Of a stretch of 14,549 bases of DNA, positions 1 to 8,987 are shown one piece after another (the stretch's first letter is position 1; each line of letters starts with the position of its first letter). Origin of the DNA: Candidatus Woesearchaeota archaeon (GTDB taxonomy: Archaea; Nanobdellota; Nanobdellia; SCGC-AAA011-G17; JACQNH01); assembly GCA_016203175.1 (NCBI GenBank), contig JACQNH010000059.1:1-14549 (forward strand), in the 5' to 3' direction. The translations under genes were made by a program, and so were the position numbers. The notes under the pieces were generated by a model. It saw only the letters and a program-made list of their open reading frames with translations, was not told the origin of the DNA and did not search any database.

Positions 1-688
1 CAAATAAGCCAAAAAAACCAGTTAAATAATTAATAAACAAATTAAAAAAATTAATAAAAAATCCAAAAATAAATAAAAATAATAAGATAAATAAAAACAG
101 TTTTAAAAAAAATCTCTTCTTCAATTTTAAAACCTCCTCTTTAAAGTTTTCAGGTTTACAGGAAAATAATAAATAAAAGAAGCTTAAAATTAATATTACT
201 AGAATAATCCCAATAATTTTTAATCCTTCATTAAATCCTAATCCTCCACCAATAAAATAATCATAAATATTAATCATATCAACCAATTTAAATATTAATT
301 TATACATTAAATAAAAATAAATCAAACTAACAAATCCAAAAAGTAAATAATATCTTTTAAAATTTAATAAATCCTTAAATTTCTTAACTTTATCCCTTAA
401 CAATAACCAAGATGTTCCAATAAAAAGAGTATAAAATAAAATTAAAACAAAATTAATTACATAAATTGACGTCATTGCTTTATTCACCATTGGCTCAACT
501 TCAATTAAAGCACTTTCAACCTCATTAATGTTTTCTTGATTAATCTCACCAATATCTTTTAAATTACCATATTGCGAAATCTGGCTTAAATAACCCCCTA
601 AGATCAATCTCCCACTAGTTAAAGTTAATAAAAGTAAAACTATAAAAATTAAATCCAAAATAATTGTATAAATTAAATTTTTTTTCAT
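1..688 (-). CDS. Multi-pass membrane protein, partial (C-terminus off window)
   Basis: I do not recognise this gene. It reads open from an ATG at 686-688 to the left edge with no stop, giving 229 codons, so the C-terminus is missing. Five strongly hydrophobic segments are visible at about residues 6-24, 74-97, 113-135, 157-176 and 193-222. Between the first and second lies a 45-residue polar loop rich in Glu and Asn (about 27-70), and short Lys-rich loops sit near 98-112 and 179-192. The positive loops suggest which side is cytoplasmic, with the acidic loop outside. It starts 40 bp after the stop of the giant secreted protein on the same strand, with no Shine-Dalgarno site, so it is probably the third gene of that block. 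It may help anchor or export its neighbours, but that is only inferred from position. Confidence 0.8.
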   Translation of the reverse strand, partial: MKKNLIYTIILDLIFIVLLLLTLTSGRLILGGYLSQISQYGNLKDIGEINQENINEVESALIEVEPMVNKAMTSIYVINFVLILFYTLFIGTSWLLLRDKVKKFKDLLNFKRYYLLFGFVSLIYFYLMYKLIFKLVDMINIYDYFIGGGLGFNEGLKIIGIILVILILSFFYLLFSCKPENFKEEVLKLKKRFFLKLFLFILLFLFIFGFFINFFNLFINYLTGFFGLF

Positions 689-728
689 TGTTTTTCTATT
701 ATTATTTAAATGAAATATACTAAAAGCC

Positions 729-3700
729 TTAGCCCCCTAATCGCCTCAAAACATTCATAACGCTAAGAGAGTCATCAAACAATATATCTTTCTCTTGCCT
801 CAATTTATTCTTTAATATGCCAGGTAATTTATCATACATTTCAAAAGCATTATTTCTTTTATCTAATAAATCAACACGAGCTGCCGTTAATACCTTTACG
901 CTCTGTTTTACACCGAAAGTTCTATATGAATCAGTTAATTCCCTCAAAGCACTCGCTCTAACATTATACATATTTTCCATTAAATCCTCTAAAAATTTCC
1001 TAACATCATCGTACCTTTTCTCAAGACTAGAAATTTTTTCTTTATTTTGTTTATAATATTCAGTATCTCTAATACTCTCCAAAGCAGGACTAAAATCGTC
1101 ATTAAACAGTCCAACAAGCCCATCATAAACATTTTTAATTTCATCAAAACCAATATCAGAATCTCTTTCAATTTTATCCTTATTTTTTTCTACATCTTTA
1201 ACTTTTTGCGATAATTCTAATTCAAATTTGTTAAAAGTTTCAATAATTTTATCTTTTGGTTTTGCTTTTTTTGATTCTTCTTCTGGTGCTACTTTTTTCA
1301 ATACTTCATCACCTAATTTAACAAATATATCCCCTAATAACATTAAAGCTTTAATTCTTATAATAGGATCAAAAGCATAAATACTCAACCTTCTTAAATC
1401 ACCAATTTTCTTCAACAAATCACCAGCATCAACATTTAAATCAACAGCTTCTAAAACTTTTCCAGCCTCTTCATCACTTATAGGTTTAAATCCTAATGCT
1501 TTCTCTTCTAACTTTATACCCCTAGTTTCTAATTCTCTGCTCAAAGATTTAACCTTATTAGCATCATTTACACTTATTGTCCTTAAATCAATCCAGCATA
1601 AACCTAAATCAACACCACCTTTATCCTTTCCACATTCACCAACAGGCTGCCAGAATTTTGCTTCACTAATTATAGCACCAGGATTATTTGCACCACATAC
1701 TCTTACAATTCCAGTATTTGTCAAAGCAAATTCACCAGGCAAAGGTAATTTACTAACAGTATCACCAAATAAAGGACTTAATCTAGGATTATCAGCAACA
1801 CAATCCTTAACGCTTTTAATATTTCTTTCAGCTTCAGATTTAACAATAAAATCATTAGCAAAATCAACAGCAAATGAACTTGTTACCTTACCAAAACCAC
1901 ATTCAATAACACCATTAATATCAACACAAATCTCATCTAAATTACTTAAACTTACACAATGAGTACTTATATCCTTAAAATCATTCCTTTCAACAGTTCC
2001 ACTTCTTTTTGCACATTCCTCAGTAATATAAAAGAAATCCCCAAATTTATTCCTCAAATAAACAGAATATTTCAAAGGATATTGTACCTTAGCATCATCA
2101 CCAGCATAAAGATGATAAAAAACATCGTACCTGCTCTCCTTAGTAGCTTCATTATGTGTAAATTCAGAGAAAAATGCTGTAAATTGTGGAGGGCTTTCAG
2201 GTTTAGCAAGTTGATCCACAAATTCTCCAATACCCGGAAATCTTCCAAATATTGCACTTCTACAAATATCAGTTCCAATATCTTGCAAGCTTCTACCTTG
2301 GTAAGCACTAAAAGCAGTACTAGCGTATTCAGTAGTAAAGAAATTAACACTATTTTCAACATTCTGCAAACTGCTTTGGAATGTTAAATACTCTCCTCCA
2401 CCAGCAGTTTCTTTAAATAATTTCTCACTAATTAAACTAACCAATCCTCCTTGAATCTTGAATATCGCAATCGCTTCTTTCCATAATAATTCACAAATTC
2501 CAACACTTCTTATCTTATCACAAATTCCAACATTCTTTTTTTCAGTCTTTGCAACAGTTAAGCATCTAACATATCCTTGCAACAAACTTCTAATATTTTT
2601 TAATCCAGCTAAAATTCCAGTCATACATACTTTAGGTATAGGCTGTTGAGCAGTAATTATAGGCCATCCTAAAACCAAACTTCCAATTATTCCAGTCTGC
2701 ACAACACTTTGGCCAGGAGGTAATACCCACCTTCCACCTAAATTAAATCTGCTTGGGGGGCACATTACAGGATCACAAACGTTAAACATTATTTGACAAT
2801 CCCTAGGATTCATAACATCATAACAATTTGGTTTTACTTCACTCCCCAAAACAGCAGCCCTCTGTGTACTTTTTCCAAATCTCTTTCCAGCTGCGCTCAA
2901 AACACCACCCTCAGGAACAGCAGCAGCATTTCTAACACTTCTTCTAGCCTCTTCCATAATACTTCCATAAACCCTTGTATCGCTCAACATTAAACTATTA
3001 TGATAAACTAAAACATCATCATCTGTACATAATAAACCATCAGCCCCAACATTTAATATATCAAAATCACTAGGATTACCTAATTTATTGTAATCATTTA
3101 CCCTTACAAAATTTCCACTTCTTGTTGGAACACAATAAGGCTTTCCATCAGGATAAAATTCAACAGTAGCACCAGGAGCATAATCCAATCTTCTTCTCGC
3201 ATCAATATTAAATTCATTCAAAGGCTTTAAAGTAACATCTAAACCATTAATATTTACTTTATTCTCATCCTCAACAACTACAACTTTACCATCGAAAACT
3301 GTATATGCCCCTTTACCAGAAATATACATCGGCGCCTCAAAACCTCTAATAGAAATTGGCTCTTCATCAACAAAAATACAGCCATTCTCTAATTTCCTCA
3401 TCCATGGTGCAACATTACCGTTCTTAATACAATACCCATTACCATCTTTTATTTCAACAGGATAAGGTGTTCCCCTATAATCAATCCAAAATTTATTATC
3501 AGAAGAGAACTTACCCAATAGTTTATTATTCTTCCTATGTTTATCCCCACTATAATAAATAACCTTTTCAGCATCAAATTCAGCAGCTTCTCTTGCAGCA
3601 ATACGATCACTAGTTTCAAAAACCCTAGTTGATTCTACATGCACCTTAATTTTATCTTCATAACCCTTAACAAATTCGTTAACTAACCCGTATTTTTCAT

Positions 3701-6695
3701 TTAAAGTATCATATTTATTTTTTAATCCCTTTAATCTTTCATCAATCTCCTCACAACTTCCAACCCCTTTATAATCCTTAACACCCTGTATTACTCTGCC
3801 GGATTTACAATTCTTTTTCAAATTAATATAATACCTTAACTCTCTTTCTTCATCAGAACTTACAACTACATCCTTATAATTTTTTTGATATTCATTTACC
3901 TTATCAAAATTAAAACCACTTTCAGCAATATCAATTTTTTCAATATAATTTTCCCCTAATTTCTCCTTCTCTTTATTTTTCTGCTTCATTGCATTATTAG
4001 TTTCTTTTATAGACTTCTGAGCAGCACTTATATCCTCTAAAATGTATCTATTGTTTTTAATCATACATTCATCTACACTTTTATACTTCTTTTCACCAAC
4101 AGATTTATCACAAAACTTTTGCCATCCATTAGGAGCCTGCATTACTTCTTTTCTAGCCTGACTTTTGGCAAAACCACCTAAAAATGAATTCTTAATAGTA
4201 AAAAATGCAAAAACAGCCAAGCATAATTTCTTCCAACCTTCTAACAACCTCTCTAACTTATCAATTATCGCAGTTAATTTTTTAATTTTTTCTTCAGTCT
4301 TTTCTATTCTTTTATCAATTTTTTTAGGATTAAAATCAAATAACCTCTTTTCAATTGGAATTCTAACTAAAAAATTACTTTCAGAAAATGCATCCGTTAC
4401 ACCAGGTAATATTCTTATTGTTACTTCCTTATTGAAATTTATATTCTCTACTTTGACTCTTTTTGCACTATCCCCCACCCTCAAAACCTTTTCCTTTCCA
4501 ATATCTAAAGTAACTTTTTCTTCTCTTATCCTTCCATCTTTATCATAAGTTATCCCACTAAAAACAACACCATCCTCATTAACACTCTCAATTAACCACC
4601 CAACACTTTTTTCTTCTTTCACTTTTTCTTTTTGCTTTTCAACATCAACTACTACTTCCTTTTCAACTTCAACCTTTCCTTTAACAAATACATAATCCCC
4701 AACATTAAACTTCTCAGATTTCTTTCCATCTAAACTTAAAAACACTTCAGAACCCTTACTTTCCTTTCCAATATTAGTATTTATCAATCTTAAATTAACT
4801 ATTTCATTACTCTCAACAAAATTATCATCCTTATACCTAGAACTAATATCAGAAGCTTCACTTCTTAAATTACCTATTTCATTAAATTTTTCAGCCTCAA
4901 CAATTTTATCTAAAGCATCTAAAGCCCTGCTCTTAGCAATCATTGAATCAACAGAAATTAATCTTGATAACTCCAAATAAGTCTTAGTAATTTTAAGATT
5001 TGCAACATCAGAATACAAATTTTTATTTTCATCCCTTTGATCCTTAAACAATTTAGTAATTTCATCATATTCTCTAATCGCACTACAATAAAATTTTTTA
5101 GCACTTTCTTCAACATTTTTTTTATATTCTTCCGCAACATCCTCATCCTCTAAAAATGATCTTCCACAAACATCTCCTTCACTATTTGCTCTAATTACTA
5201 TAGTCTTCCCATCAATAATAACACTTGCAGAAGCCATATCAGCTAATTCAATTAATTTATTTACAAATAATTCTCCTTCAGAATAATGAAGATTTCTTAT
5301 TCTATTTAATAAACTTACTCTTTCACCAAATTTTTCATTTAATTCATTAGGTACTATTTTTATTCTATTTCTAGAAATTCCTTTTCCATCAAGTTCACCA
5401 ATCAATTGCTCAATAATTCCTTCTGAATCAGGAGACTGACTAATCAATTTAGAATCTTTATCAATTTTTATTTCACCAGTTGTTTTAAATTCTAATTGAT
5501 TATACTCACTTGCATCCCCATAATCCCTAGTAATTTCCCTTTCTTCTCCAGCATCATCACTTAATAAAACACTCTCTCTAATTACTCCCTCTTTTACATC
5601 TTTTCTTATCTCTTTAACAAACCATCTGGAATTCGGATAAACCCTATCATTCTTCCTTAAAATTCTAGTCTCTCTGCTTCCACCAACATCTACTTCAACC
5701 CTAGCAAAATCTTCACTAGGATCTACAATATCTAAAAGTTGCACCCTAAATCTATCCATTCCAGCTAATCTATCCTTAAATCTTACAACCTCAGAAATTC
5801 CACTAGTAGCATCCTTCCTTAAATTTAACCTTGCAATATTCTTTAATCCTTTATCATAAACAATTAAAGTAGCCTCATTATTCGTTACCCTAGCTAATCT
5901 TACATACCCGCTTCCACCCCAAAAAGAATCATCATAACCAGCAGTCTCTTCATTAACAATACTTCTTACATCAGTTCTTCCACCATAAATCATTCCACCC
6001 CTAGCCCTACCACTTATAACATCTTTAATAGCCTCAGCAGTTCTAGAAGCTACATCCCCCACCCTAGCTTTTACACCCTCAAAAATACCAGAAGTTATAC
6101 TTAAACTTCTTCTCTCACCCATATTTCCTAACCATTTATTTTCATTTCTTTCCTCTTTCAACCTTAAATCTTGACTTCCAAACCCAAAAATTCCTGATTG
6201 TCTGTCAAATGTAACCCTAGCAGTTAAATTAACAACAATATTATCAGGAACCTTTTCTTCTTCAGGAATCTTCTCCAACATAATCTGAACAACACCTAAA
6301 TTATCCAAACTTAATCTTTTTTGATCAGGAAACATATGCCTTACAAATCTAACATAAGGATTCTCTTCAGCTAATAAAACAATTACATTCCTTACATTTA
6401 CATCACCTAAAATTGGCTCACTCTTAATAGACTTAGCCCCAATTAAACTTCCAATTGTAAACCCTTTTAAATAAGCATAAACAGGAACACTATCCTTCTC
6501 CAATAAAAAACTCTCAACAACAGGAGGCTCATAACTATCAACATTAATAACAATTGTTTCACCAGTGTCTCTTACATCTCTTGTTCTAGGATCAATATCA
6601 AATTCTTCACCTAAAACCTGCGCATTAACATTTACACCAAACATTGTGGTAACTAATAAAATTATCATAAACATTGCATTTATTTTTTTATTCAT
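729..6695 (-). CDS. Giant secreted Cys-rich, coiled-coil surface protein (about 1,988 aa)
   Basis: A secreted protein of unknown function. The chosen ATG at 6695 gives a clean signal peptide: MNKK, a hydrophobic stretch (FMIILLVTTMFG), then small residues and a likely cleavage after about residue 26 (VNAQ). An upstream in-frame ATG at 6719 would add eight residues (MGYPSRTK) but is the pairing partner of a hairpin. Visible regions, in order: a mixed beta-rich N-terminal part to about residue 480; Lys/Glu-rich helical regions; a coiled coil near 790-820 running into a hydrophobic stretch near 822-842; a second coiled coil near 885-920; a Cys-rich core near 1290-1460 that opens with four Cys (NCYD, RDC, NVCDP, VMCPP) and continues with paired Cys and a hydrophobic GIIGSLVLGW; and a charged helical tail from about 1800. 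I know of no enzyme motif in it. The many Cys suggest disulfides outside the cell. It follows the prepilin-like protein gene by 31 bp, so the two are probably co-expressed and may assemble together. Confidence 0.9.
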   Translation of the reverse strand: MNKKINAMFMIILLVTTMFGVNVNAQVLGEEFDIDPRTRDVRDTGETIVINVDSYEPPVVESFLLEKDSVPVYAYLKGFTIGSLIGAKSIKSEPILGDVNVRNVIVLLAEENPYVRFVRHMFPDQKRLSLDNLGVVQIMLEKIPEEEKVPDNIVVNLTARVTFDRQSGIFGFGSQDLRLKEERNENKWLGNMGERRSLSITSGIFEGVKARVGDVASRTAEAIKDVISGRARGGMIYGGRTDVRSIVNEETAGYDDSFWGGSGYVRLARVTNNEATLIVYDKGLKNIARLNLRKDATSGISEVVRFKDRLAGMDRFRVQLLDIVDPSEDFARVEVDVGGSRETRILRKNDRVYPNSRWFVKEIRKDVKEGVIRESVLLSDDAGEEREITRDYGDASEYNQLEFKTTGEIKIDKDSKLISQSPDSEGIIEQLIGELDGKGISRNRIKIVPNELNEKFGERVSLLNRIRNLHYSEGELFVNKLIELADMASASVIIDGKTIVIRANSEGDVCGRSFLEDEDVAEEYKKNVEESAKKFYCSAIREYDEITKLFKDQRDENKNLYSDVANLKITKTYLELSRLISVDSMIAKSRALDALDKIVEAEKFNEIGNLRSEASDISSRYKDDNFVESNEIVNLRLINTNIGKESKGSEVFLSLDGKKSEKFNVGDYVFVKGKVEVEKEVVVDVEKQKEKVKEEKSVGWLIESVNEDGVVFSGITYDKDGRIREEKVTLDIGKEKVLRVGDSAKRVKVENINFNKEVTIRILPGVTDAFSESNFLVRIPIEKRLFDFNPKKIDKRIEKTEEKIKKLTAIIDKLERLLEGWKKLCLAVFAFFTIKNSFLGGFAKSQARKEVMQAPNGWQKFCDKSVGEKKYKSVDECMIKNNRYILEDISAAQKSIKETNNAMKQKNKEKEKLGENYIEKIDIAESGFNFDKVNEYQKNYKDVVVSSDEERELRYYINLKKNCKSGRVIQGVKDYKGVGSCEEIDERLKGLKNKYDTLNEKYGLVNEFVKGYEDKIKVHVESTRVFETSDRIAAREAAEFDAEKVIYYSGDKHRKNNKLLGKFSSDNKFWIDYRGTPYPVEIKDGNGYCIKNGNVAPWMRKLENGCIFVDEEPISIRGFEAPMYISGKGAYTVFDGKVVVVEDENKVNINGLDVTLKPLNEFNIDARRRLDYAPGATVEFYPDGKPYCVPTRSGNFVRVNDYNKLGNPSDFDILNVGADGLLCTDDDVLVYHNSLMLSDTRVYGSIMEEARRSVRNAAAVPEGGVLSAAGKRFGKSTQRAAVLGSEVKPNCYDVMNPRDCQIMFNVCDPVMCPPSRFNLGGRWVLPPGQSVVQTGIIGSLVLGWPIITAQQPIPKVCMTGILAGLKNIRSLLQGYVRCLTVAKTEKKNVGICDKIRSVGICELLWKEAIAIFKIQGGLVSLISEKLFKETAGGGEYLTFQSSLQNVENSVNFFTTEYASTAFSAYQGRSLQDIGTDICRSAIFGRFPGIGEFVDQLAKPESPPQFTAFFSEFTHNEATKESRYDVFYHLYAGDDAKVQYPLKYSVYLRNKFGDFFYITEECAKRSGTVERNDFKDISTHCVSLSNLDEICVDINGVIECGFGKVTSSFAVDFANDFIVKSEAERNIKSVKDCVADNPRLSPLFGDTVSKLPLPGEFALTNTGIVRVCGANNPGAIISEAKFWQPVGECGKDKGGVDLGLCWIDLRTISVNDANKVKSLSRELETRGIKLEEKALGFKPISDEEAGKVLEAVDLNVDAGDLLKKIGDLRRLSIYAFDPIIRIKALMLLGDIFVKLGDEVLKKVAPEEESKKAKPKDKIIETFNKFELELSQKVKDVEKNKDKIERDSDIGFDEIKNVYDGLVGLFNDDFSPALESIRDTEYYKQNKEKISSLEKRYDDVRKFLEDLMENMYNVRASALRELTDSYRTFGVKQSVKVLTAARVDLLDKRNNAFEMYDKLPGILKNKLRQEKDILFDDSLSVMNVLRRLGG

Positions 6696-6712
6696 TTTCG
6701 TTCGGCTCGGAT

Positions 6713-6735
6713 ACCCCATTGTCTTGCTATGGGGT
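6713..6735 (-). promoter_or_regulatory. Hairpin across a stop codon and the first candidate start codon
   Basis: In the transcript, ACCCCAT (6729-6735) and ATGGGGT (6713-6719) can pair as a 7-bp stem with a 9-nt loop. The 5' arm contains the last codons and the first base of the TAG stop of the upstream gene, and the 3' arm contains the upstream candidate ATG of the giant protein. If it forms, that ATG would be masked and initiation would favour the ATG at 6695, 18 nt past the stem. A ribosome finishing the upstream gene would melt it, so translational coupling is also possible. The pairing is visible; its function is inferred. Confidence 0.45.
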
Positions 6736-8658
6736 TATTGACTTTAATTCAAAACCTGTTTCTAATTTATTTGAATTTATTCTCTCATAAACATTTTCAT
6801 AATCTCCCATAGTTTGTGGTGCGCCATAATAATAACTATAAAGTATAATTGTCTTTCCATTTAATAATTGATTTCTAGGTACATCAATCAAATTTGTATT
6901 CCCCCCAACAATAATCTCATTCAATTTCAGTTCAGGCAATTCAATGCTTTCACACTTCTCTTTTTCAAAACCAAATATACCTAATAAACCAGTAGACACC
7001 TTAGCACATCTTTCAACACTTTCGCCAGGAATTGAAACCTCTTGTCCTCTGCTTATTACAGAACTGCTTACATTATATCTTCCGCTAATTAATCTTATAC
7101 TTTTCACATCAGGATAAACAACACTAGTCCCAAAATCTTTATCTAAATGTCTTAATTCAAATGTAGCCTTTTCATTTCCACCTAATCTTCTATAAGTTAC
7201 ACCATCAAACAAAGCAACATCTAAATTTAACTCATACAAATTTTCTAATTTTACAGTTCCAGAAGTAACCTTATTACTATTCACAGGCAATTTACCCTCA
7301 AAATACCCCTCTTTCCTTGCAATCATAAAACCATTAATACATTGTGGCACATTTCCGCTAAATAAACCACTAGAATCACTCTTTCCAACAGAACATTCAA
7401 AATTAAAGCATTTAAAGAAAACATCAGCATCTGGAATATTAATTAAACCCCCATCTTTAACAGCAGAAACCCCAATATTTACTCGACCTAATTTCTTGTC
7501 ACAAAACTCTTCCTTAAATTCTCCAAAATCATCTTTAGCTAAAGTATTCTTCTTAGGTTGATTATTCTCTATAACCACCATATAACCAAACTGCAAAATA
7601 TCATCTCCAGAATTTAAAGTAATCAAAACAGGATATTTAATATTATAAACAAAATTCCAATTCTGTATACAAAATAATCCACTTAAAAATTTAGCACTAT
7701 CTTCCTGCTTAATAACATCATCACTTTTTAAAACACCATTCTCACTAGGCTCAACTTTCAAATAAAATGGCCAGCTCTCCAAATATAATAAATTTACACT
7801 TGTATCCTTATAATTATTTTTCAAAGTATCCCACAAATAATACTCATCAACTACACTAGAATAATCACTTCCTTTTAATTTAACAGCTTGTATATTCCTG
7901 CTTAATAAATTCTTTAACCTTGTTTCAATCTTATTTTTATCCCATTTTCTTTGTTGACAATCAAATTCAGTATCTGACAAAGGAATTTCCTCATCCAAAG
8001 AAATAGTATCAAAAGTTAATTCCTCTAAATATTCACTGTTAGCATCAATAATTTCTTTTCCTAAATTATACAATCTTCCAAAATTACTTTTCACACTTAC
8101 ACTAAAGCTTTCAATTCTAGAACTTGTATCCCCAATAACAACGAGCACCGGCATATCAACTTTTACATCCACATTTTTATCTTTTATCCTAACACTTACT
8201 TTCGCATCCCCGCTTTCAACCTTATAACCTGCATATCTAAACCCTTCAAACTTATTCAAACAGTTTTTCAAATTATCAGAAATATATCTGCTTAATTGCT
8301 CTTCCATTAAATTCTTCTCAGGTACATCAACAATATCCAAATTATTCACACTCTTATAATACCAATACATAACTTCATTACCACCCAACAACAAAGAATT
8401 AGAAAAAACATTTACTGCACTTCTGGGAATAAAATCATTAGGCTTTTCAACTAATCCCCCACCCAAACCCATCGTCCTTAAACCATTCTTCGTTACAATA
8501 TCAACACAACCACCAACATAATCCCTTACAACCCCTGTACCGGGAGCCAAAGGTACTAGTCTAGGAATTACTTTTATTCTAGTAACAAAAACTACTATAA
8601 TTATAATAATTAAAGCTATTACTATAAAAAGCATTACCTGCCCTCTTTTTTGAGTCAT
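6727..8658 (-). CDS. Prepilin-like anchored surface protein, 643 aa
   Basis: The N-terminus is TQKRGQVMLF followed by an uninterrupted hydrophobic run to about residue 26. This resembles archaeal class III (prepilin-type) signals, in which a peptidase cuts after the basic residue and Gly and leaves a hydrophobic assembly or anchor helix. The usual Glu at position 5 of the mature helix is absent, so a simple membrane anchor is the alternative. The rest is a large extracellular-type part. Residues about 390-460 look like a carboxypeptidase-regulatory-like beta sandwich, with DADVFFKC, a second Cys five residues on, SDSSGLFSG, a further Cys and a KEGYF turn. A C-terminal beta-rich part has two more Cys (ERCAK, EKCES). 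The start is an ATG with no competing upstream ATG. It leads a block with the giant secreted protein downstream. I infer a cell-surface structural or adhesive role; the exact family is unknown. Confidence 0.88.
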   Translation of the reverse strand: MTQKRGQVMLFIVIALIIIIIVVFVTRIKVIPRLVPLAPGTGVVRDYVGGCVDIVTKNGLRTMGLGGGLVEKPNDFIPRSAVNVFSNSLLLGGNEVMYWYYKSVNNLDIVDVPEKNLMEEQLSRYISDNLKNCLNKFEGFRYAGYKVESGDAKVSVRIKDKNVDVKVDMPVLVVIGDTSSRIESFSVSVKSNFGRLYNLGKEIIDANSEYLEELTFDTISLDEEIPLSDTEFDCQQRKWDKNKIETRLKNLLSRNIQAVKLKGSDYSSVVDEYYLWDTLKNNYKDTSVNLLYLESWPFYLKVEPSENGVLKSDDVIKQEDSAKFLSGLFCIQNWNFVYNIKYPVLITLNSGDDILQFGYMVVIENNQPKKNTLAKDDFGEFKEEFCDKKLGRVNIGVSAVKDGGLINIPDADVFFKCFNFECSVGKSDSSGLFSGNVPQCINGFMIARKEGYFEGKLPVNSNKVTSGTVKLENLYELNLDVALFDGVTYRRLGGNEKATFELRHLDKDFGTSVVYPDVKSIRLISGRYNVSSSVISRGQEVSIPGESVERCAKVSTGLLGIFGFEKEKCESIELPELKLNEIIVGGNTNLIDVPRNQLLNGKTIILYSYYYGAPQTMGDYENVYERINSNKLETGFELKSITP

Positions 8659-8707
8659 TTTACACCATTTAAATTACTATTAAAACATAAATAACCTGTT
8701 TAGAGAA

Positions 8708-8715
8708 TATATAAA
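8708..8715 (-). promoter_or_regulatory. TATA box for the surface-protein block
   Basis: On the minus strand this reads TTTATATA, a close match to the archaeal TATA consensus. It lies about 50-57 bp upstream of the ATG at 8658, so initiation about 25 bp downstream would leave a leader of roughly 25 nt. It also lies beyond the tRNA-Val trailer element, which supports separate promoters for the tRNA and the surface-protein genes. Confidence 0.5.
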
Positions 8716-8724
8716 TGTTATTAT

Positions 8725-8763
8725 GAGCTTTTCCAATTCTTTACGAGGTTTCTAAGAAAACTC
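8725..8763 (-). repeat. Intron-like repeat copy in the tRNA-Val 3' trailer
   Basis: This 39-nt stretch begins 2 nt after the tRNA discriminator base. Aligned by eye to the tRNA-Thr T-loop intron it matches at about 30 of 35 columns with one 4-nt gap; shared blocks include TTTCTTA, GAAACCT, AAAGAAT and GGAAA. Its 3' end (GAAAAGCT) instead matches the tRNA-Val intron. The ends can pair (GAG, TTTTC with GAAAA, CTC), as in the inner helix of the Val intron. I see no flanking exon sequence that would make a BHB here, so it is probably not spliced. It could be a decayed copy, a mis-inserted copy, or a 3'-end processing or termination hairpin. Confidence 0.7.
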
Positions 8764-8765
8764 TA

Positions 8766-8887
8766 TGGGCCCGGGCAGACTTTCAAAGCTTTTCTTTCCT
8801 CAAGGTTTCTTTTTTAAAAGAAAGCTTGTTCGAACTGCCGACCTTCTCGACGTCAACGAGATGTCATAACCGCTAGACGACAGGCCC
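8766..8887 (-). tRNA. tRNA-Val(GAC) with a T-loop intron
   Basis: The 73-nt mature tRNA folds fully. The acceptor GGGCCTG pairs with CGGGCCC (one U-G pair) and the discriminator is A. The D arm is GTC/GAC with the GG of the D-loop. The anticodon stem TCTCG/CGAGA encloses the loop TTGACGT, so the anticodon is GAC, which reads GTC and GTT codons as Val. The variable loop is AGGTC, and the T stem GGCAG/CTGCC encloses TTCGAAT once the intron is removed. No CCA is encoded, so it must be added after transcription. Archaeal tRNA-Val from haloarchaea has the same GGTTATGAC D-arm character. A TATA box lies upstream, and the gene diverges from the aldehyde dehydrogenase. Confidence 0.95.
8780..8828 (-). 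other. 49-nt BHB intron in tRNA-Val at position 59/60
   Basis: The T stem GGCAG/CTGCC acts as the outer helix. The four exon bases TTCG pair with TGAA near the intron 3' end, including one G-U pair. Three-base bulges AAC and AGT flank this 4-bp helix, and an inner helix AAGCTTT/AAAGCTT closes the intron. Cutting after the second base of each bulge, the archaeal splicing endonuclease rule, restores a standard 7-base T-loop TTCGAAT. The boundaries are therefore fixed by both the BHB and the mature fold. Confidence 0.92.
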
Positions 8888-8910
8888 ATTCAAAAAATTG
8901 CTTTAAAACA

Positions 8911-8918
8911 TATTTAAA
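8911..8918 (-). promoter_or_regulatory. TATA box of tRNA-Val
   Basis: The minus strand reads TTTAAATA, 24-31 bp upstream of the mature tRNA 5' end at 8887. That is the spacing expected for an archaeal promoter starting at or near the tRNA 5' end. Confidence 0.6.
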
Positions 8919-8987
8919 ATACTTTCTAAACTCACAGAAACAATTAAATAATCCTTAAAACATAAAAATTAAATAAAAGAGATTAAA

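Noticed and set aside
1959..2387. Plus-strand open frames inside the giant minus-strand gene (also 817-1056, 2458-2649, 2793-2993, 4165-4548)
   Set aside because: They are antisense shadows of a long continuous coding frame, with low-complexity composition and no start signals.
8725..8763. The trailer element as a C/D box or H/ACA guide RNA
   Set aside because: No C box (RTGATGA), D box (CTGA) or ACA tail is present in the element or in the two introns.
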